Shown here: positions 9,746 to 18,611 of the stretch, in pieces | How positions within the stretch are numbered: the stretch's first letter is position 1 | Layout: every line of letters starts with the position of its first letter | Assembly (NCBI RefSeq): GCF_007993045.1 | Contig: NZ_VOOR01000025.1 | Coordinates: 18,607-82,606, forward strand | DNA from: Phaeodactylibacter luteus | Lineage (GTDB): Bacteria; Bacteroidota; Bacteroidia; Chitinophagales; Saprospiraceae | DNA length: 64,000 bases | Direction of reading: 5' to 3' | Position numbers and translations under genes: made by a program | The notes under the pieces: model-generated | Databases searched by the model: none | Seen by the model: only the letters and a program-made list of their open reading frames with translations | Told to the model about the DNA's origin: nothing

Positions 9746-9904
9746 GCGCGTGTTGGGACTTTAGTAACCGGTCTATCCCGCTAGACAGCGGGACACTTTT
9801 GCGCTTATGCTTCGCCCCGAAAACTCTTCCCGCTTTTGTGCATAAAAAGCGGGACTTGGCTAAGCTCCGGTTTTCGACTAGAAGGCCAAAATCCCAGCAC
9901 GCTC
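9746..9904. mobile_element. M2 short inverted-repeat element, copy 1
   Basis: 159 bp bounded by imperfect inverted ends: left GCGCGTGTTGGGACTTT, right AAATCCCAGCACGCTC (reverse complement GAGCGTGCTGGGATTT). A TA dinucleotide lies at or next to each end, as expected for TA-targeting (IS630/mariner-like) elements. It shares the tip sequence and the CTAGAAGGCCAAAATCCC stretch with the shorter copy at 19982. There is no coding capacity. The inside contains a smaller inverted repeat (CCCGCTAGACAGCGGG). Its right edge falls on the stop codon of the rhomboid gene. Confidence 0.6.
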
Positions 9905-10551
9905 TAAAAATTGGGAGAACGCGGGCCAGCAAGCAAGGCATTGAGGAACAAGTCCAGCAGTTCAGGGCGTGCAGTAAGGCCGAGCACTACCATAAAAACT
10001 ATGCCATAGACGGCCCCCCACAGGTGGGCATCATGTGCGATCAGGTCATTGCCGCGCCGGCTCATATAGGAAGAGTACCAAAGGTAACCAATAGCGAAAA
10101 CGATACCGGGCAGAGGTGGGAAAATAAACCATCCCCAGGGGTTGAACATGATGTAGGCGGTCATAAGGGCAGAAGTGGCCCCGGAAGCGCCTACTGCTGA
10201 ATAAGCACTGTTGTGCCGGTGCTTGATGAAGGACGGGATGTCCGAGACGATTATGGCGCTGAGGTAGAAGCCCAGGAAAACCAGCCGACCGATCATCGGC
10301 GAGAATAGCATTTGGGTGAAGATGTCTTCCAGGATATCCCCGAACAGGTAAAAAACATACATATTGAGGATGAGGTGCTGCCAGTCGCCATGTACAAACC
10401 CGCTGCTCAGAAATCGGTACCACTCGCCAAACTCATTGATGGACGTAGGGTGGAAGGCCAGCTTGTATTTCATGTCAGGCCGGTTGAATGCCTGATAGGA
10501 AATCAGGACGGTCATCCCAATGAGTATGATGGTCAGGCTTATAGTAGTCAT
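9904..10551 (-). CDS. Rhomboid family intramembrane serine protease
   Basis: 215 residues with six predicted membrane segments. The rhomboid active site is complete: Ser123 in GASGA, His176 in AHLWGA and Asn63 in HLILNMY. The enzyme cuts transmembrane substrates within the membrane. It lies 3 bp after rlmH on the same strand, so the two are probably co-transcribed. The stop codon TAG (9904-9906) is made at the junction with mobile element M2, and the last residues (AGPRSPNF) look unselected. The native C-terminus may have been changed by the insertion. Confidence 0.9.
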   Translation of the reverse strand: MTTISLTIILIGMTVLISYQAFNRPDMKYKLAFHPTSINEFGEWYRFLSSGFVHGDWQHLILNMYVFYLFGDILEDIFTQMLFSPMIGRLVFLGFYLSAIIVSDIPSFIKHRHNSAYSAVGASGATSALMTAYIMFNPWGWFIFPPLPGIVFAIGYLWYSSYMSRRGNDLIAHDAHLWGAVYGIVFMVVLGLTARPELLDLFLNALLAGPRSPNF

Positions 10552-10554
10552 AAG

Positions 10555-11028
10555 TTATGCGTTGTGGTAAGGCTCGTTGTTTAATATGGTCATGCCACGG
10601 TAAATCTGTTCTATAGCAAACAGCCGTATCATTTGGTGGGAGAAGGTCAAAGCAGAAAGTGACCACTTGGTATTGGCCCGCTGATAAAGGGCATCATCGA
10701 AGCCGAAAGCCCCTCCGATCAAAAATACGATACGCCGGTAGCTGAGCTGCAGTTTGTGGTTGAGGAATTCGGCAAAGGCTTCAGAGGTGTAGGTTTTGCC
10801 GCGTTCATCTAGGAGGACCAGGAAGTCGGTGTTTTCCAGCTTTTGCAAAACCATTTCTGCTTCTTTGGCTTTGAGCTGAGTGGGGCTCATTTTGCCGCCC
10901 TTGCGGATATCGGGGAGGATGGCCTGCTCAAAGCGGAGGTAATGCTTCAGCCTTTTTTCAAAGATGCCAATGCCCTCTTCGAGGTAGCGCTCGCTGGTTT
11001 TCCCAATTGCCCAGAGTTCTACTTTCAT
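10555..11028 (-). CDS. rlmH: 23S rRNA (pseudouridine-1915-N3) methyltransferase RlmH
   Basis: 157 residues, the family length. The SPOUT-fold hallmarks are present: LVLLDERGK near residue 72, FLIGGAFGF near residue 102 (SAM-binding knot) and the C-terminal block SHQMIRLFAIEQIYRG ending in NNEPYHNA. RlmH methylates pseudouridine 1915 in helix 69 of 23S rRNA using S-adenosylmethionine. The start is ATG at 11028. The rhomboid gene follows 3 bp later. Confidence 0.97.
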   Translation of the reverse strand: MKVELWAIGKTSERYLEEGIGIFEKRLKHYLRFEQAILPDIRKGGKMSPTQLKAKEAEMVLQKLENTDFLVLLDERGKTYTSEAFAEFLNHKLQLSYRRIVFLIGGAFGFDDALYQRANTKWSLSALTFSHQMIRLFAIEQIYRGMTILNNEPYHNA

Positions 11029-11106
11029 TGGGGAAAGATACTATCATTTCTGTATTTTCAGGAGCATGCCGGCGGAAACGCTGCCCCTGCAGCAGCCTTT
11101 TGTTAT

Positions 11107-12795
11107 TTAGCCAGAAAGGAGGGCTAGCTCTTCTGCCAGGGCATGCCGTTCGCCAAATGCTTCCAGCAGTTCCTTCCGGATATCAAGCGCGAGCGCTTTT
11201 TCGCCTGCAGCCATCAGGTGAGCAAGGGCCTGACGGATACGTTGAGCCGTTTTTCTGCCCAAGTGATGCTTGGCATATTCGTTGATGAGGGCCCGGAAAA
11301 GCTGGGCGGCCTCCTCTGGGAAATGAGCCCTCAAAGGTGCGGAGTAAGCTTCGAGCAGGTCGAGCGATTGTACTTCAGTGGCATAGTGCATCAGTACAGG
11401 CCAAGCCCCTTCCTCTGCCAGGCAAAATGCGATGGCATCCCGCAGGGCAGGGGAGTAGGCTTTTTGTTGTAACTGGGCAAGCGTCGTTTCAAACCGCTGT
11501 GGCCACTCCGTTTTTGAGGAGGCCTTTTTCATGAGCTGAAACAATTCGGGCTGAAGGGTATCCAGAAACCGCAGCCGTGCGTAAGTGTAAAGGCTTTTTT
11601 TGTCGCCCTCTTGCTGGGCCAGCTCTAGTAATTGTTGGTAAAGCCAGCTTTGGGTGCCGGGGGGGAGGCTCAGCCGCAGCCCGGTTTGTGCCAGTGCTTT
11701 CACCCTTGGCCACTGCTGCTTGCTGCGTGCTTGCCGGACGGCATAAGCAATCACATCAGGCTGTGCCAGGTTTTGTTCCATCAGCTGACGGGCTGCTGTC
11801 TCTTTGCCTTGTTTTTCCAGGGCGGTCACTTGTAGCAGGAGCAGCGGGGCAGGGTTCAGCCCCGCTTCCTCGTAGCGGTTCTGCTGAGCAGAGAGGAGCC
11901 CCGATATGTCCTCGTAGTCTTCTGCCTCTTGGGCGGCTTCGAGCATGAGCTGCAAAAAGGAAGTATCGAGCTCGAAGCTGCGGTAGAGGCGTTTGGCATG
12001 TTCGGCCCGGGCAAAGCTCCAAATCTGGCGTACAATTGAAGGGGAGGGGGCAGCGCCGAGCAGCGCTTGCAGCTGTTGGAACGCATCGCGGACGGCGGCC
12101 AGCAGTTCTTTTTGCCGGCCTTTGGTTTTTCCGATGGCTGGGCTGATTTCGGTGATGATAGCCTGGCTGATGTGAAGGGCATCCAAGAAAGCTTTTTGGG
12201 AAAGGGCCAGCTGCCCTTGTGCTTGCAGTTCGTTCAACACCTTCAGCAGCCGCTGTGCCCCACGTATGGTAATCCTGCGGTCGGGCTTCCGTACTGCGCT
12301 CAGGGTAGTTTGCAGCACCTGCAGGTATTTATCTTCCGAGCGCATATCGGGCACTGCTGAGGCAAACCTGGCTTTTAGTGCAATGGCGAAGTTGCGGTTG
12401 GAGCGGGCGTAGTCCCGCACAAAGCTGGCCAGCTCCTCGTGGCTAGCATGATCGAGGACGGTTCCTGTCGTCAGCCGGGTGGGGGCCGAAGGCCGGGCTT
12501 CGTTTTGTTTTTTGGCTTCCTGGGCCTCCTGCTGCCGGGCTCTTAGAGACAGCAGAGCTGCAATGATGTGTTCGCACAGCCCCTGCTCTTGGTATAGACC
12601 GCACTCGCAGGTTGCAGCGGTAGCCCTTCTGCTATTGGCCTGTACTTCTATTTCATAGCCATCGGCCTGTGCGGTCCACAGGTTGGGTTCAACTTCGGTC
12701 AGGCCCTGTACCCCTTCATGGTCAAGCAGGGCTTCTGCTGCGGCAAGCAGGTCCTCGGGCGCTTCACTTTCGAGTTTTCGGAGTGTCAATTTCAT
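11107..12795 (-). CDS. SWIM zinc-finger protein
   Basis: 562 residues. A SWIM zinc finger (CxCx8CxH) is clear at Cys63, Cys65, Cys74 and His76, following a small N-terminal beta region (residues 1-60). The remaining ~450 residues are helical, rich in Ala/Gln/Leu, and look like a superhelical (TPR/HEAT-like) scaffold with no catalytic motif that I recognise. SWIM domains bind DNA or protein; in bacteria they occur beside SNF2 ATPases, but no such partner is adjacent here. Function unknown. It is followed 78 bp downstream by rlmH on the same strand. Confidence 0.8.
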   Translation of the reverse strand: MKLTLRKLESEAPEDLLAAAEALLDHEGVQGLTEVEPNLWTAQADGYEIEVQANSRRATAATCECGLYQEQGLCEHIIAALLSLRARQQEAQEAKKQNEARPSAPTRLTTGTVLDHASHEELASFVRDYARSNRNFAIALKARFASAVPDMRSEDKYLQVLQTTLSAVRKPDRRITIRGAQRLLKVLNELQAQGQLALSQKAFLDALHISQAIITEISPAIGKTKGRQKELLAAVRDAFQQLQALLGAAPSPSIVRQIWSFARAEHAKRLYRSFELDTSFLQLMLEAAQEAEDYEDISGLLSAQQNRYEEAGLNPAPLLLLQVTALEKQGKETAARQLMEQNLAQPDVIAYAVRQARSKQQWPRVKALAQTGLRLSLPPGTQSWLYQQLLELAQQEGDKKSLYTYARLRFLDTLQPELFQLMKKASSKTEWPQRFETTLAQLQQKAYSPALRDAIAFCLAEEGAWPVLMHYATEVQSLDLLEAYSAPLRAHFPEEAAQLFRALINEYAKHHLGRKTAQRIRQALAHLMAAGEKALALDIRKELLEAFGERHALAEELALLSG

Positions 12796-12952
12796 GACGG
12801 GGCTTCTTTAAAGAAAGGCTTAGAGCTCCAAACGTGCCCTCTTAGTAACGACGACGTTTTCAGGGCCTCGATGGTTTTATAGTAAAAGCGATCCCGGGGC
12901 ATTTGGTTCGATGTGGGCAGTAAGTACCTGAGGCAGGGGCTGAAAAAGCGGT

Positions 12953-12985
12953 AGCCCCGCCTTTCCTAGAAAAGAGAGCGGGGCT
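12953..12985 (-). terminator. Possible terminator hairpin downstream of the sigma/anti-sigma pair
   Basis: Inverted repeat AGCCCCGC (12953-12960) and GCGGGGCT (12978-12985) with an inner CTTT/AAAG pairing. On the minus strand it is followed by a short T-run (CGCTTTTT). It lies downstream of the gene at 13213, though mobile element M1 copy A stands between. The remainder of the 12796-13212 gap holds only that element. Confidence 0.4.
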
Positions 12986-13002
12986 GCCGATGGTTGACGC
13001 CT

Positions 13003-13192
13003 GGGCGTGAACCCAAATGTCGCAGGCGTTTAAGCTAGCCTGGCATTGGCCTAGCGCTGCGAAGGGGCGGCAGGCCCGACAGGGCCGAGCGGACAGCGAG
13101 CCCCGCAGCATAGCGGCACCTGCCCTATGGCAGGGGCAGGCCCCTATCCTTTCGGAGGGGGCGGGCAAAAAATGACAATTGGTTTTGCGCCC
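13003..13192 (+). mobile_element. M1 element copy A (190 bp, near-perfect 8-bp target duplication)
   Basis: Starts GGGCGTGAACCCAAATGTCG and ends TGACAATTGGTTTTGCGCCC; these are imperfect inverted repeats. The 8 bp on the left (TGACGCCT, 12995-13002) and on the right (TTACGCCT, 13193-13200) match at 7 of 8 positions. The core carries the family's structured GC-rich segment (AGCGCTGCGAAGGGGCGGCA ... GGCACCTGCC). Non-coding. Confidence 0.8.
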
Positions 13193-13212
13193 TTACGCCT
13201 TGAGCAGCGGGT

Positions 13213-14034
13213 TTACTGCAGCTGCAATTGATGTAGCATCCATTGCTGTGGTTTGGGGGTCAGTTGCCGGGGTACAGGGTGCAAGGCTTTCCTATCCGCT
13301 TTTTCCCAAATGATGGCAAGGCGGTTTTGTTCGAGCAGTTCAAAGGATATCCTGCCGCGGCCTTGCCCTGATGCCTGTTCAAATACCGCCAGCTGAGGGC
13401 TTTGGTAAACCAGCGCATAAGTTTCATCGGCACCATTTGAGGCGAGTTCGAGCACCATATCTATCTTGCTCTTGCTGCCTGGCGTGAGTTTGAAATCCGG
13501 CAGGCCGGCAATGCTAGAGGCACCTTTGGCCGTTGCATCAGGCCCCTGCGTCAGCCTTAGGGCCCCTTCCTGGCCATGGGGCAGGCTCCAAGTGCCATTC
13601 AGCAAGGTTTGCCAGATGGAGGGTTTTCCCGGCTCTGTTCTGGCATGGCTGGCCAAAAGCCGTTTGCCCCTCTCCTTGTTGTCTTCAATCAGGCGGTTGC
13701 GCTTTGCTTCAGCCTGTTGGGCGCTGATTGCGAGCCTAAGCTCCTCGGCTGCTTCAACATCGTCTGCTTCCAGCTGTTCGCTGGCCAGGGGCAGCGGGCT
13801 TTGGTTCAGCAATCTGGATTGCTCTCCAGGGACAGACAGGGCTATCCCTATACTGAGCACGATGAGCAAGAGCAGGGCAGCGGCCATGCTCAGGGACCGT
13901 GCAAAATGGAATTTGTTGCGTTTCCGGTGGCTGTCGAGCCTGCGCTCCAATTGATGCCAGGCCCGGGGCGAGGGCATGCGGTCCAATTGGTGCTTACGGT
14001 CCTGGAAGAGCTGGTCAAAATCTTGTTCTTTCAT
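13213..14034 (-). CDS. Single-pass membrane protein, putative anti-sigma factor
   Basis: 273 residues from ATG 14034 (MKEQDFDQLFQDR); an alternative start at 14076 would overlap the sigma gene. The N-terminal ~60 residues are cytoplasmic and charged, with a PSPRAWHQLERRL motif common in Bacteroidota sigma-linked membrane proteins. A single membrane segment follows (SMAAALLLLIVLSIGIAL, about residues 70-88). The outer part (~180 residues) is a soluble beta-rich domain. The position 17 bp after an ECF sigma gene and the topology suggest a partner that holds or senses for that sigma factor. This function is inferred from context; no zinc-binding anti-sigma motif (HxxxCxxC) is seen. Confidence 0.6.
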   Translation of the reverse strand: MKEQDFDQLFQDRKHQLDRMPSPRAWHQLERRLDSHRKRNKFHFARSLSMAAALLLLIVLSIGIALSVPGEQSRLLNQSPLPLASEQLEADDVEAAEELRLAISAQQAEAKRNRLIEDNKERGKRLLASHARTEPGKPSIWQTLLNGTWSLPHGQEGALRLTQGPDATAKGASSIAGLPDFKLTPGSKSKIDMVLELASNGADETYALVYQSPQLAVFEQASGQGRGRISFELLEQNRLAIIWEKADRKALHPVPRQLTPKPQQWMLHQLQLQ

Positions 14035-14050
14035 TTTGTCTGTTTTTGGG

Positions 14051-14647
14051 TTAGGCGCCTTTCCCGGGCGAGCCATAATTTTCCAGCCCGGGGTAGCCGG
14101 CGGCCTGCAGGAGCTCCTGCATCCGTTTGCGGGCTAAAATGAGCTGTGACTTGGAGGTGTTGATGCTGATGCCGAGGATGTCGGCAATCTCCCGGTGTTT
14201 ATACCCTTCTAGAATGTAAAGGTTGAATACGGTCCGGTACCCGGTAGGGAGGAAGGCAAGCAGGCCGAGGATGTCATTGGCGGCAATCTGCTGCGCAAAA
14301 TGAGCAGGTGCTGGCCGGTCGGCTTCCGAAAGTTCTGCCGTCAGCCGGAAATTGTGCCGCTTACGGAGGAACATCAGTGCTTCGTTGACCACAATCCGGC
14401 GCACCCAACCTTCGAAGCTGCCTTGCCCACGGTATTGTTGCAGGTTGGTGAAGACCTTGAAGAACGCTTCTGCGAGGACGTCCTCTGCGTCAGCCTCTGT
14501 TTTGATATATCTGCGGCACACCCCGAACATCACCGGGGCAAAGCGCTCGTAAAGCTGCTGCTGAGCGCGCCGGTCTTCTTTCCGGCAGGCGGCTATGAGG
14601 TCTTCCTCGGTCACATCGCGGTATTTGGTGTGAATAACTCTCATCAT
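14051..14647 (-). CDS. ECF-type RNA polymerase sigma factor
   Basis: 198 residues. Region 2 is clear (residues ~25-95: QQLYERFAPVMFGVCRRY, DAEDVLAEAFFKVF, GWVRRIVVNEALMFLRK), and region 4 (residues ~130-185) has a helix-turn-helix with LEGYKHREIADILGIS and NTSKSQLILARKRM. The protein redirects RNA polymerase to a specific promoter set. It is transcribed with the putative membrane partner 17 bp downstream and divergently from the CHU_C protein gene at 14755 (107 bp apart), which is a candidate target. An alternative start is Met2 (14644). Confidence 0.93.
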   Translation of the reverse strand: MMRVIHTKYRDVTEEDLIAACRKEDRRAQQQLYERFAPVMFGVCRRYIKTEADAEDVLAEAFFKVFTNLQQYRGQGSFEGWVRRIVVNEALMFLRKRHNFRLTAELSEADRPAPAHFAQQIAANDILGLLAFLPTGYRTVFNLYILEGYKHREIADILGISINTSKSQLILARKRMQELLQAAGYPGLENYGSPGKGA

Positions 14648-14754
14648 GCCTGTCAGATGCCCAAAACGGGTTTTTTGGTGGGCAAGTGGGGCATTTTTCT
14701 TAATTTACCTCTTTGCTGAATACCTGTTTAATGTACTAACAATTTACTGGATTT

Positions 14755-17700
14755 ATGCTGATCCGCCGCCTTCCTTTGTTGATTGCTCTGCTGCTCGGGC
14801 TGTCAGCTCCTTTGCGGGCTACTCATATTGTAGGTGGTGAAATGACCTATACCTGCCTTGGTGGCGACAGCTATGAAATTGTCCTCACTGTCTTTCGGGA
14901 TTGCTTCAACGGCAACCCCAATGCCTGGTTTGACAATCCGGCTTCCATTGGCATCTTCAATGCGGATAATGAGCTGCTGGAGCAGGTGCTTGTCCCATTG
15001 ATGAACAACGATACCCTCAGCCCAGTGCTCAACAGCCCTTGCTTGGTAGTGCCCCCCAATGTTTGTGTGCACACGACCACTTACCGGACGGTAGTGGAGC
15101 TGCCGCCAATACCTGGCGGCTATCAGTTGGCTTATCAGCGCTGCTGCCGCAATCAGACCATCGTCAATATTGTCGATCCCCTCGATACCGGTGCGACCTT
15201 CGGCGTGACGCTCACGGAGGAGGCCCTGAACGCCTGCAACAGCAGCCCGCGTTTTCAAGAATGGCCCCCGATCTATATCTGTGCCAATGAGCCTATCGTT
15301 TTCGATCAGTCTGCTACAGATTCAGACGGGGATTCCATCGTTTACCGTTTGTGCACCCCGCTCACCGGGGCAGATCCGGAAGTGCCTCAGCCCCAGCCCC
15401 CGAATGCTCCTCCTTACGATGAGATCGTTTGGGTAGCGCCAACCTATGGAGAGCAGAACATGCTCAATGGCTTTCCTGGGGGAGTGCCCCTGCAGATCAA
15501 CGGGCAGACGGGGCTGCTCACCGGGCTGCCGAATACGATTGGGCAGTTTGTAGTGGGGGTATGTGCTGAAGAGTACCGGGATGGGGTGCTGTTGTCCACC
15601 ATCCGTCGCGATTTTCAGTACAACGTTGGCCTTTGTGGGGTGGCGGAGGCCGCATTTGCCGCCCCTGAAGTTCAGTGCGGTAGCCTGACCGTCAGTTTTG
15701 AAAACCAGAGCACCGGGGCGACAGGCTTTGAATGGCAGTTTAATGACCCTGGCAACCCCGGCTCAGTTTCTTCTCTGCCCAATCCGGTTTACACCTTTTC
15801 GGACACCGGGCGTTATGAGGTGTTGCTGATCGCGGCCCCCGGAGAGGTCTGTGAAGATACCTTTGTTCAGGAAGTCCTATTGCAGCCGGAAACACTGCTG
15901 CCCGATTTTGACTTGGCCATCACGGGGTGTGCCGATACGGCCCTGGCTCAGGCTTCGGACCAAAGCACAGCCCTGTTTTCTTCTATTATAGAGCGGGAGT
16001 GGCTTTTGGAGCCTCAGGGGCAAACGGCCTTCGGCTCTTCGCCCTCCTTTGCCATTACGGCATCAGGCGAATACAACTTGACCCTTTTTCTGACTGCGGC
16101 CAATGGGTGTTCTGCCGCTGTGACGCGCTCGTTTGAAGTGGAGCTGTTGGGGGATGCCCTAGGGCGGGATACCCTGCAGGCCTGCCCCGGAGACAGCCTC
16201 TTTCTGAACCCAGCGTTCAATCCGTCTTTGGCATACAGCTGGGAAGGGCCAGGCATCGCTGCTCCGTCCAGCCCCAACCCACAAGTTTTGCCCACCGGGA
16301 GTGGGAGCTACGCGGTGACCATTACCAATGCAGCGGGCACCTGCTCCTTTGCCGGGGCAGTGGAGGTGGTGGTCCGGCCGCAAGTGATGCCATTGGCGCC
16401 AGCCGATACGCTGGCCTGTACAGCTTCCTTTACCCTTTTGGGCGAAGCAGAAAATGGCGTAAGCCTTTCTTGGTATAAGGACCCCGAGCTGGCACAGCTT
16501 ATTGGGGAGGGGAGTGGGGTAACGGTGTATCCGATCGGCCCGCAGGTGTACTATCTGCAAGGCCGGGACGAAGCCGGCTGTACCGGGCTAGACTCAGTGT
16601 TGGTAGACGGGCGGGCCGTACGGGCTGTCTTGACTACGGTGCCGGCAGTTTGCCCGGGCGAGCTGGCTACCGCTGTCCTCATCAATCAGCAGGAGGGCGA
16701 TACGCTCAGCTACCAGTGGAGCCCCGAAGAGCATACGGTTTTTGGGACGCAGAATGCCATTTTGTATGCTGCGCTGCCATCGCCGGGCAGCTACACCTAT
16801 ACCGTGCTTACGCAAAATCAATACGGGTGCACCCGTACCGACAGTGTCACCTTTGTGCAGGTAGATACGGCCAGCCAAGCCGGTTTTCAGACGGCACAAC
16901 AGTGCAGTGGGTACAATGTGCAGTTTGCCAGCGCCAGCACTAATGCACCTTTGTTCCTTTGGCAGTTTGGCGATCCGTCCAACCCGAATGCTTTTGGCGC
17001 AGGAGCTTCCACTGCTTACACTTATCCTGGCCCAGGCACTTATACCGTCAGGGTGACCCTGCCCGGCTACTTGTCCTGCCCGGATACCCTGTACCAGGAG
17101 GTAGTGGTAGGGAAGCCCCAGGTTTTCCCTGCTTTCGACTTTGAGGTGACAGCCTGTAGCGATTCTATCGTGCTGCAGCTGAACGATGCTTCCCAAAACC
17201 TGCAAAGCGAGATTGTAATGTGGGAATGGGCCCTGAGCAATGGCTTGGAGGCCACGGGCCCCAACCCGGCTTTCGTCATCTACGAATCCGGGGATATCTT
17301 AGCCCGGCTGCGCATCACTTCGGCCGATGGCTGCATAGATGAGCACACCGGGCTGATCCCTATCGCAATACCAGACCCCGCCTTGCCTGATACCCTTTTG
17401 GCCTGCCCCGGTACACCAATATCGTTGAACCCCAGCCCTGTGCCCGGCTTTGCTTACACTTGGTCGCCATCGGCCTTGTTTTCCGACCCCACCGCCCCCT
17501 CGCCGGTGGTGGAGGCCGATAGCACGCAGCACATTCAGGTGGTGCTGGAGGAAGAGCAGGGGATATGCCGGCTGGAACGGGACATTTTGCTCCAAGTGCC
17601 CCCACAGCCAGCTTATGTGCTAAGCCCGGACACCGCTGTATGCAGCCCTTCTGTTACCCTTTCAGTGGCGGCCTCTTCTGGCAATAGCCTGGCTTGGTCC

Positions 17701-18609
17701 TACAGCCCGTTTTTTACGCCCCTGCTCTCCGATCAGCCGGTAGTCGAGGTGCCTGCTGCAGGGGAGAATACTTTTTATTTCCGCCTGACGGACCCCTTTG
17801 GGTGCGTGCAGTTAGACAGCGTGCAGGTAACCGGGAGCAGTGTGCAAGTGTTTGTCCCAGATCTGGTCCAAGCTTGTGCAGGGGACACGGCCAGGGTAGA
17901 GGTCGTGCCCCTCATTCCAGGGCAGGAGTTGGTATACCATTGGGAGCCGGAAGGGGCGCTGCTTTCGGGGCAGGGCACGCCTGTGGCTGTCCTCGCTGGC
18001 GCTGAAGATGTAGACCTAAGGGTGGAGATCATGGATCAGCTGGGGTGTTGGATAGAGCGGCTGGCCCGCATCCGGTTTTCCGAAGAAGGGGTAGCGGCAA
18101 TGGCTTCTGCCCAGCCCATTGAGCTTTTCGAAGCTGGCACAGTGCAGCTGCAGGCCAATGAAGGGCCCGGGCTCACGTATTCTTGGCAGCCCCCCGGGCT
18201 ATTGGACAACCCTTCCGCTGCGGCTCCTGTGGCTTTTATAGATACGACCACCTTGTTTACCGTTACGGTTGAGGGGCAAAACGGTTGCCGGGGCACAGCA
18301 GCGGTATGGGTACGGGTGCTGACGGAATGCCTGCCGCCTTATATCTTTGTGCCGAATGCTTTCACCCCTGACGGGGACGGGCTGAACGATGAGCTGAAAG
18401 TATTGGGCGGTGCCATTGACGAAATGGAGTTCAGGGTTTATAACCGCTGGGGGGAAGAGGTTTTCTATTCGGACAACCCCGCCTATGGCTGGGACGGGGC
18501 CTTCCGCGGGCAGCCCCTGCCCCCCGATGTCTATGGCTATTACCTGGAGGTGCGCTGCTTTAATGGCGATCTGTTCCAGGACAAGGGGAATATCACCTTG
18601 CTGCGCTGA
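14755..18609 (+). CDS. Giant secreted PKD/Ig-repeat protein with CHU_C C-terminal domain
   Basis: 1284 residues, starting with a signal peptide (MLIRRLPLLIALLLG..LRA). Residues ~23-295 form a Cys-containing N-terminal domain (THIVGGEMTY..., GYQLAYQRCCRN) found at the start of many Bacteroidota surface proteins. Several PKD and Ig-like domains follow; two copies show the F-W-QF-DP PKD core (near residues 325 and 735). The end (residues ~1195-1284) is the gliding-motility-associated CHU_C domain: FVPNAFTPDGDGLND, VYNRWGEEVF, GWDGAFRGQ, and a final KGNITLLR, which marks T9SS export and surface attachment. The probable role is a cell-surface adhesin or gliding-related filament. The C1 peptidase gene follows after 2 nt. 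Confidence 0.9.
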   Translation: MLIRRLPLLIALLLGLSAPLRATHIVGGEMTYTCLGGDSYEIVLTVFRDCFNGNPNAWFDNPASIGIFNADNELLEQVLVPLMNNDTLSPVLNSPCLVVPPNVCVHTTTYRTVVELPPIPGGYQLAYQRCCRNQTIVNIVDPLDTGATFGVTLTEEALNACNSSPRFQEWPPIYICANEPIVFDQSATDSDGDSIVYRLCTPLTGADPEVPQPQPPNAPPYDEIVWVAPTYGEQNMLNGFPGGVPLQINGQTGLLTGLPNTIGQFVVGVCAEEYRDGVLLSTIRRDFQYNVGLCGVAEAAFAAPEVQCGSLTVSFENQSTGATGFEWQFNDPGNPGSVSSLPNPVYTFSDTGRYEVLLIAAPGEVCEDTFVQEVLLQPETLLPDFDLAITGCADTALAQASDQSTALFSSIIEREWLLEPQGQTAFGSSPSFAITASGEYNLTLFLTAANGCSAAVTRSFEVELLGDALGRDTLQACPGDSLFLNPAFNPSLAYSWEGPGIAAPSSPNPQVLPTGSGSYAVTITNAAGTCSFAGAVEVVVRPQVMPLAPADTLACTASFTLLGEAENGVSLSWYKDPELAQLIGEGSGVTVYPIGPQVYYLQGRDEAGCTGLDSVLVDGRAVRAVLTTVPAVCPGELATAVLINQQEGDTLSYQWSPEEHTVFGTQNAILYAALPSPGSYTYTVLTQNQYGCTRTDSVTFVQVDTASQAGFQTAQQCSGYNVQFASASTNAPLFLWQFGDPSNPNAFGAGASTAYTYPGPGTYTVRVTLPGYLSCPDTLYQEVVVGKPQVFPAFDFEVTACSDSIVLQLNDASQNLQSEIVMWEWALSNGLEATGPNPAFVIYESGDILARLRITSADGCIDEHTGLIPIAIPDPALPDTLLACPGTPISLNPSPVPGFAYTWSPSALFSDPTAPSPVVEADSTQHIQVVLEEEQGICRLERDILLQVPPQPAYVLSPDTAVCSPSVTLSVAASSGNSLAWSYSPFFTPLLSDQPVVEVPAAGENTFYFRLTDPFGCVQLDSVQVTGSSVQVFVPDLVQACAGDTARVEVVPLIPGQELVYHWEPEGALLSGQGTPVAVLAGAEDVDLRVEIMDQLGCWIERLARIRFSEEGVAAMASAQPIELFEAGTVQLQANEGPGLTYSWQPPGLLDNPSAAAPVAFIDTTTLFTVTVEGQNGCRGTAAVWVRVLTECLPPYIFVPNAFTPDGDGLNDELKVLGGAIDEMEFRVYNRWGEEVFYSDNPAYGWDGAFRGQPLPPDVYGYYLEVRCFNGDLFQDKGNITLLR

Positions 18610-18611
18610 AA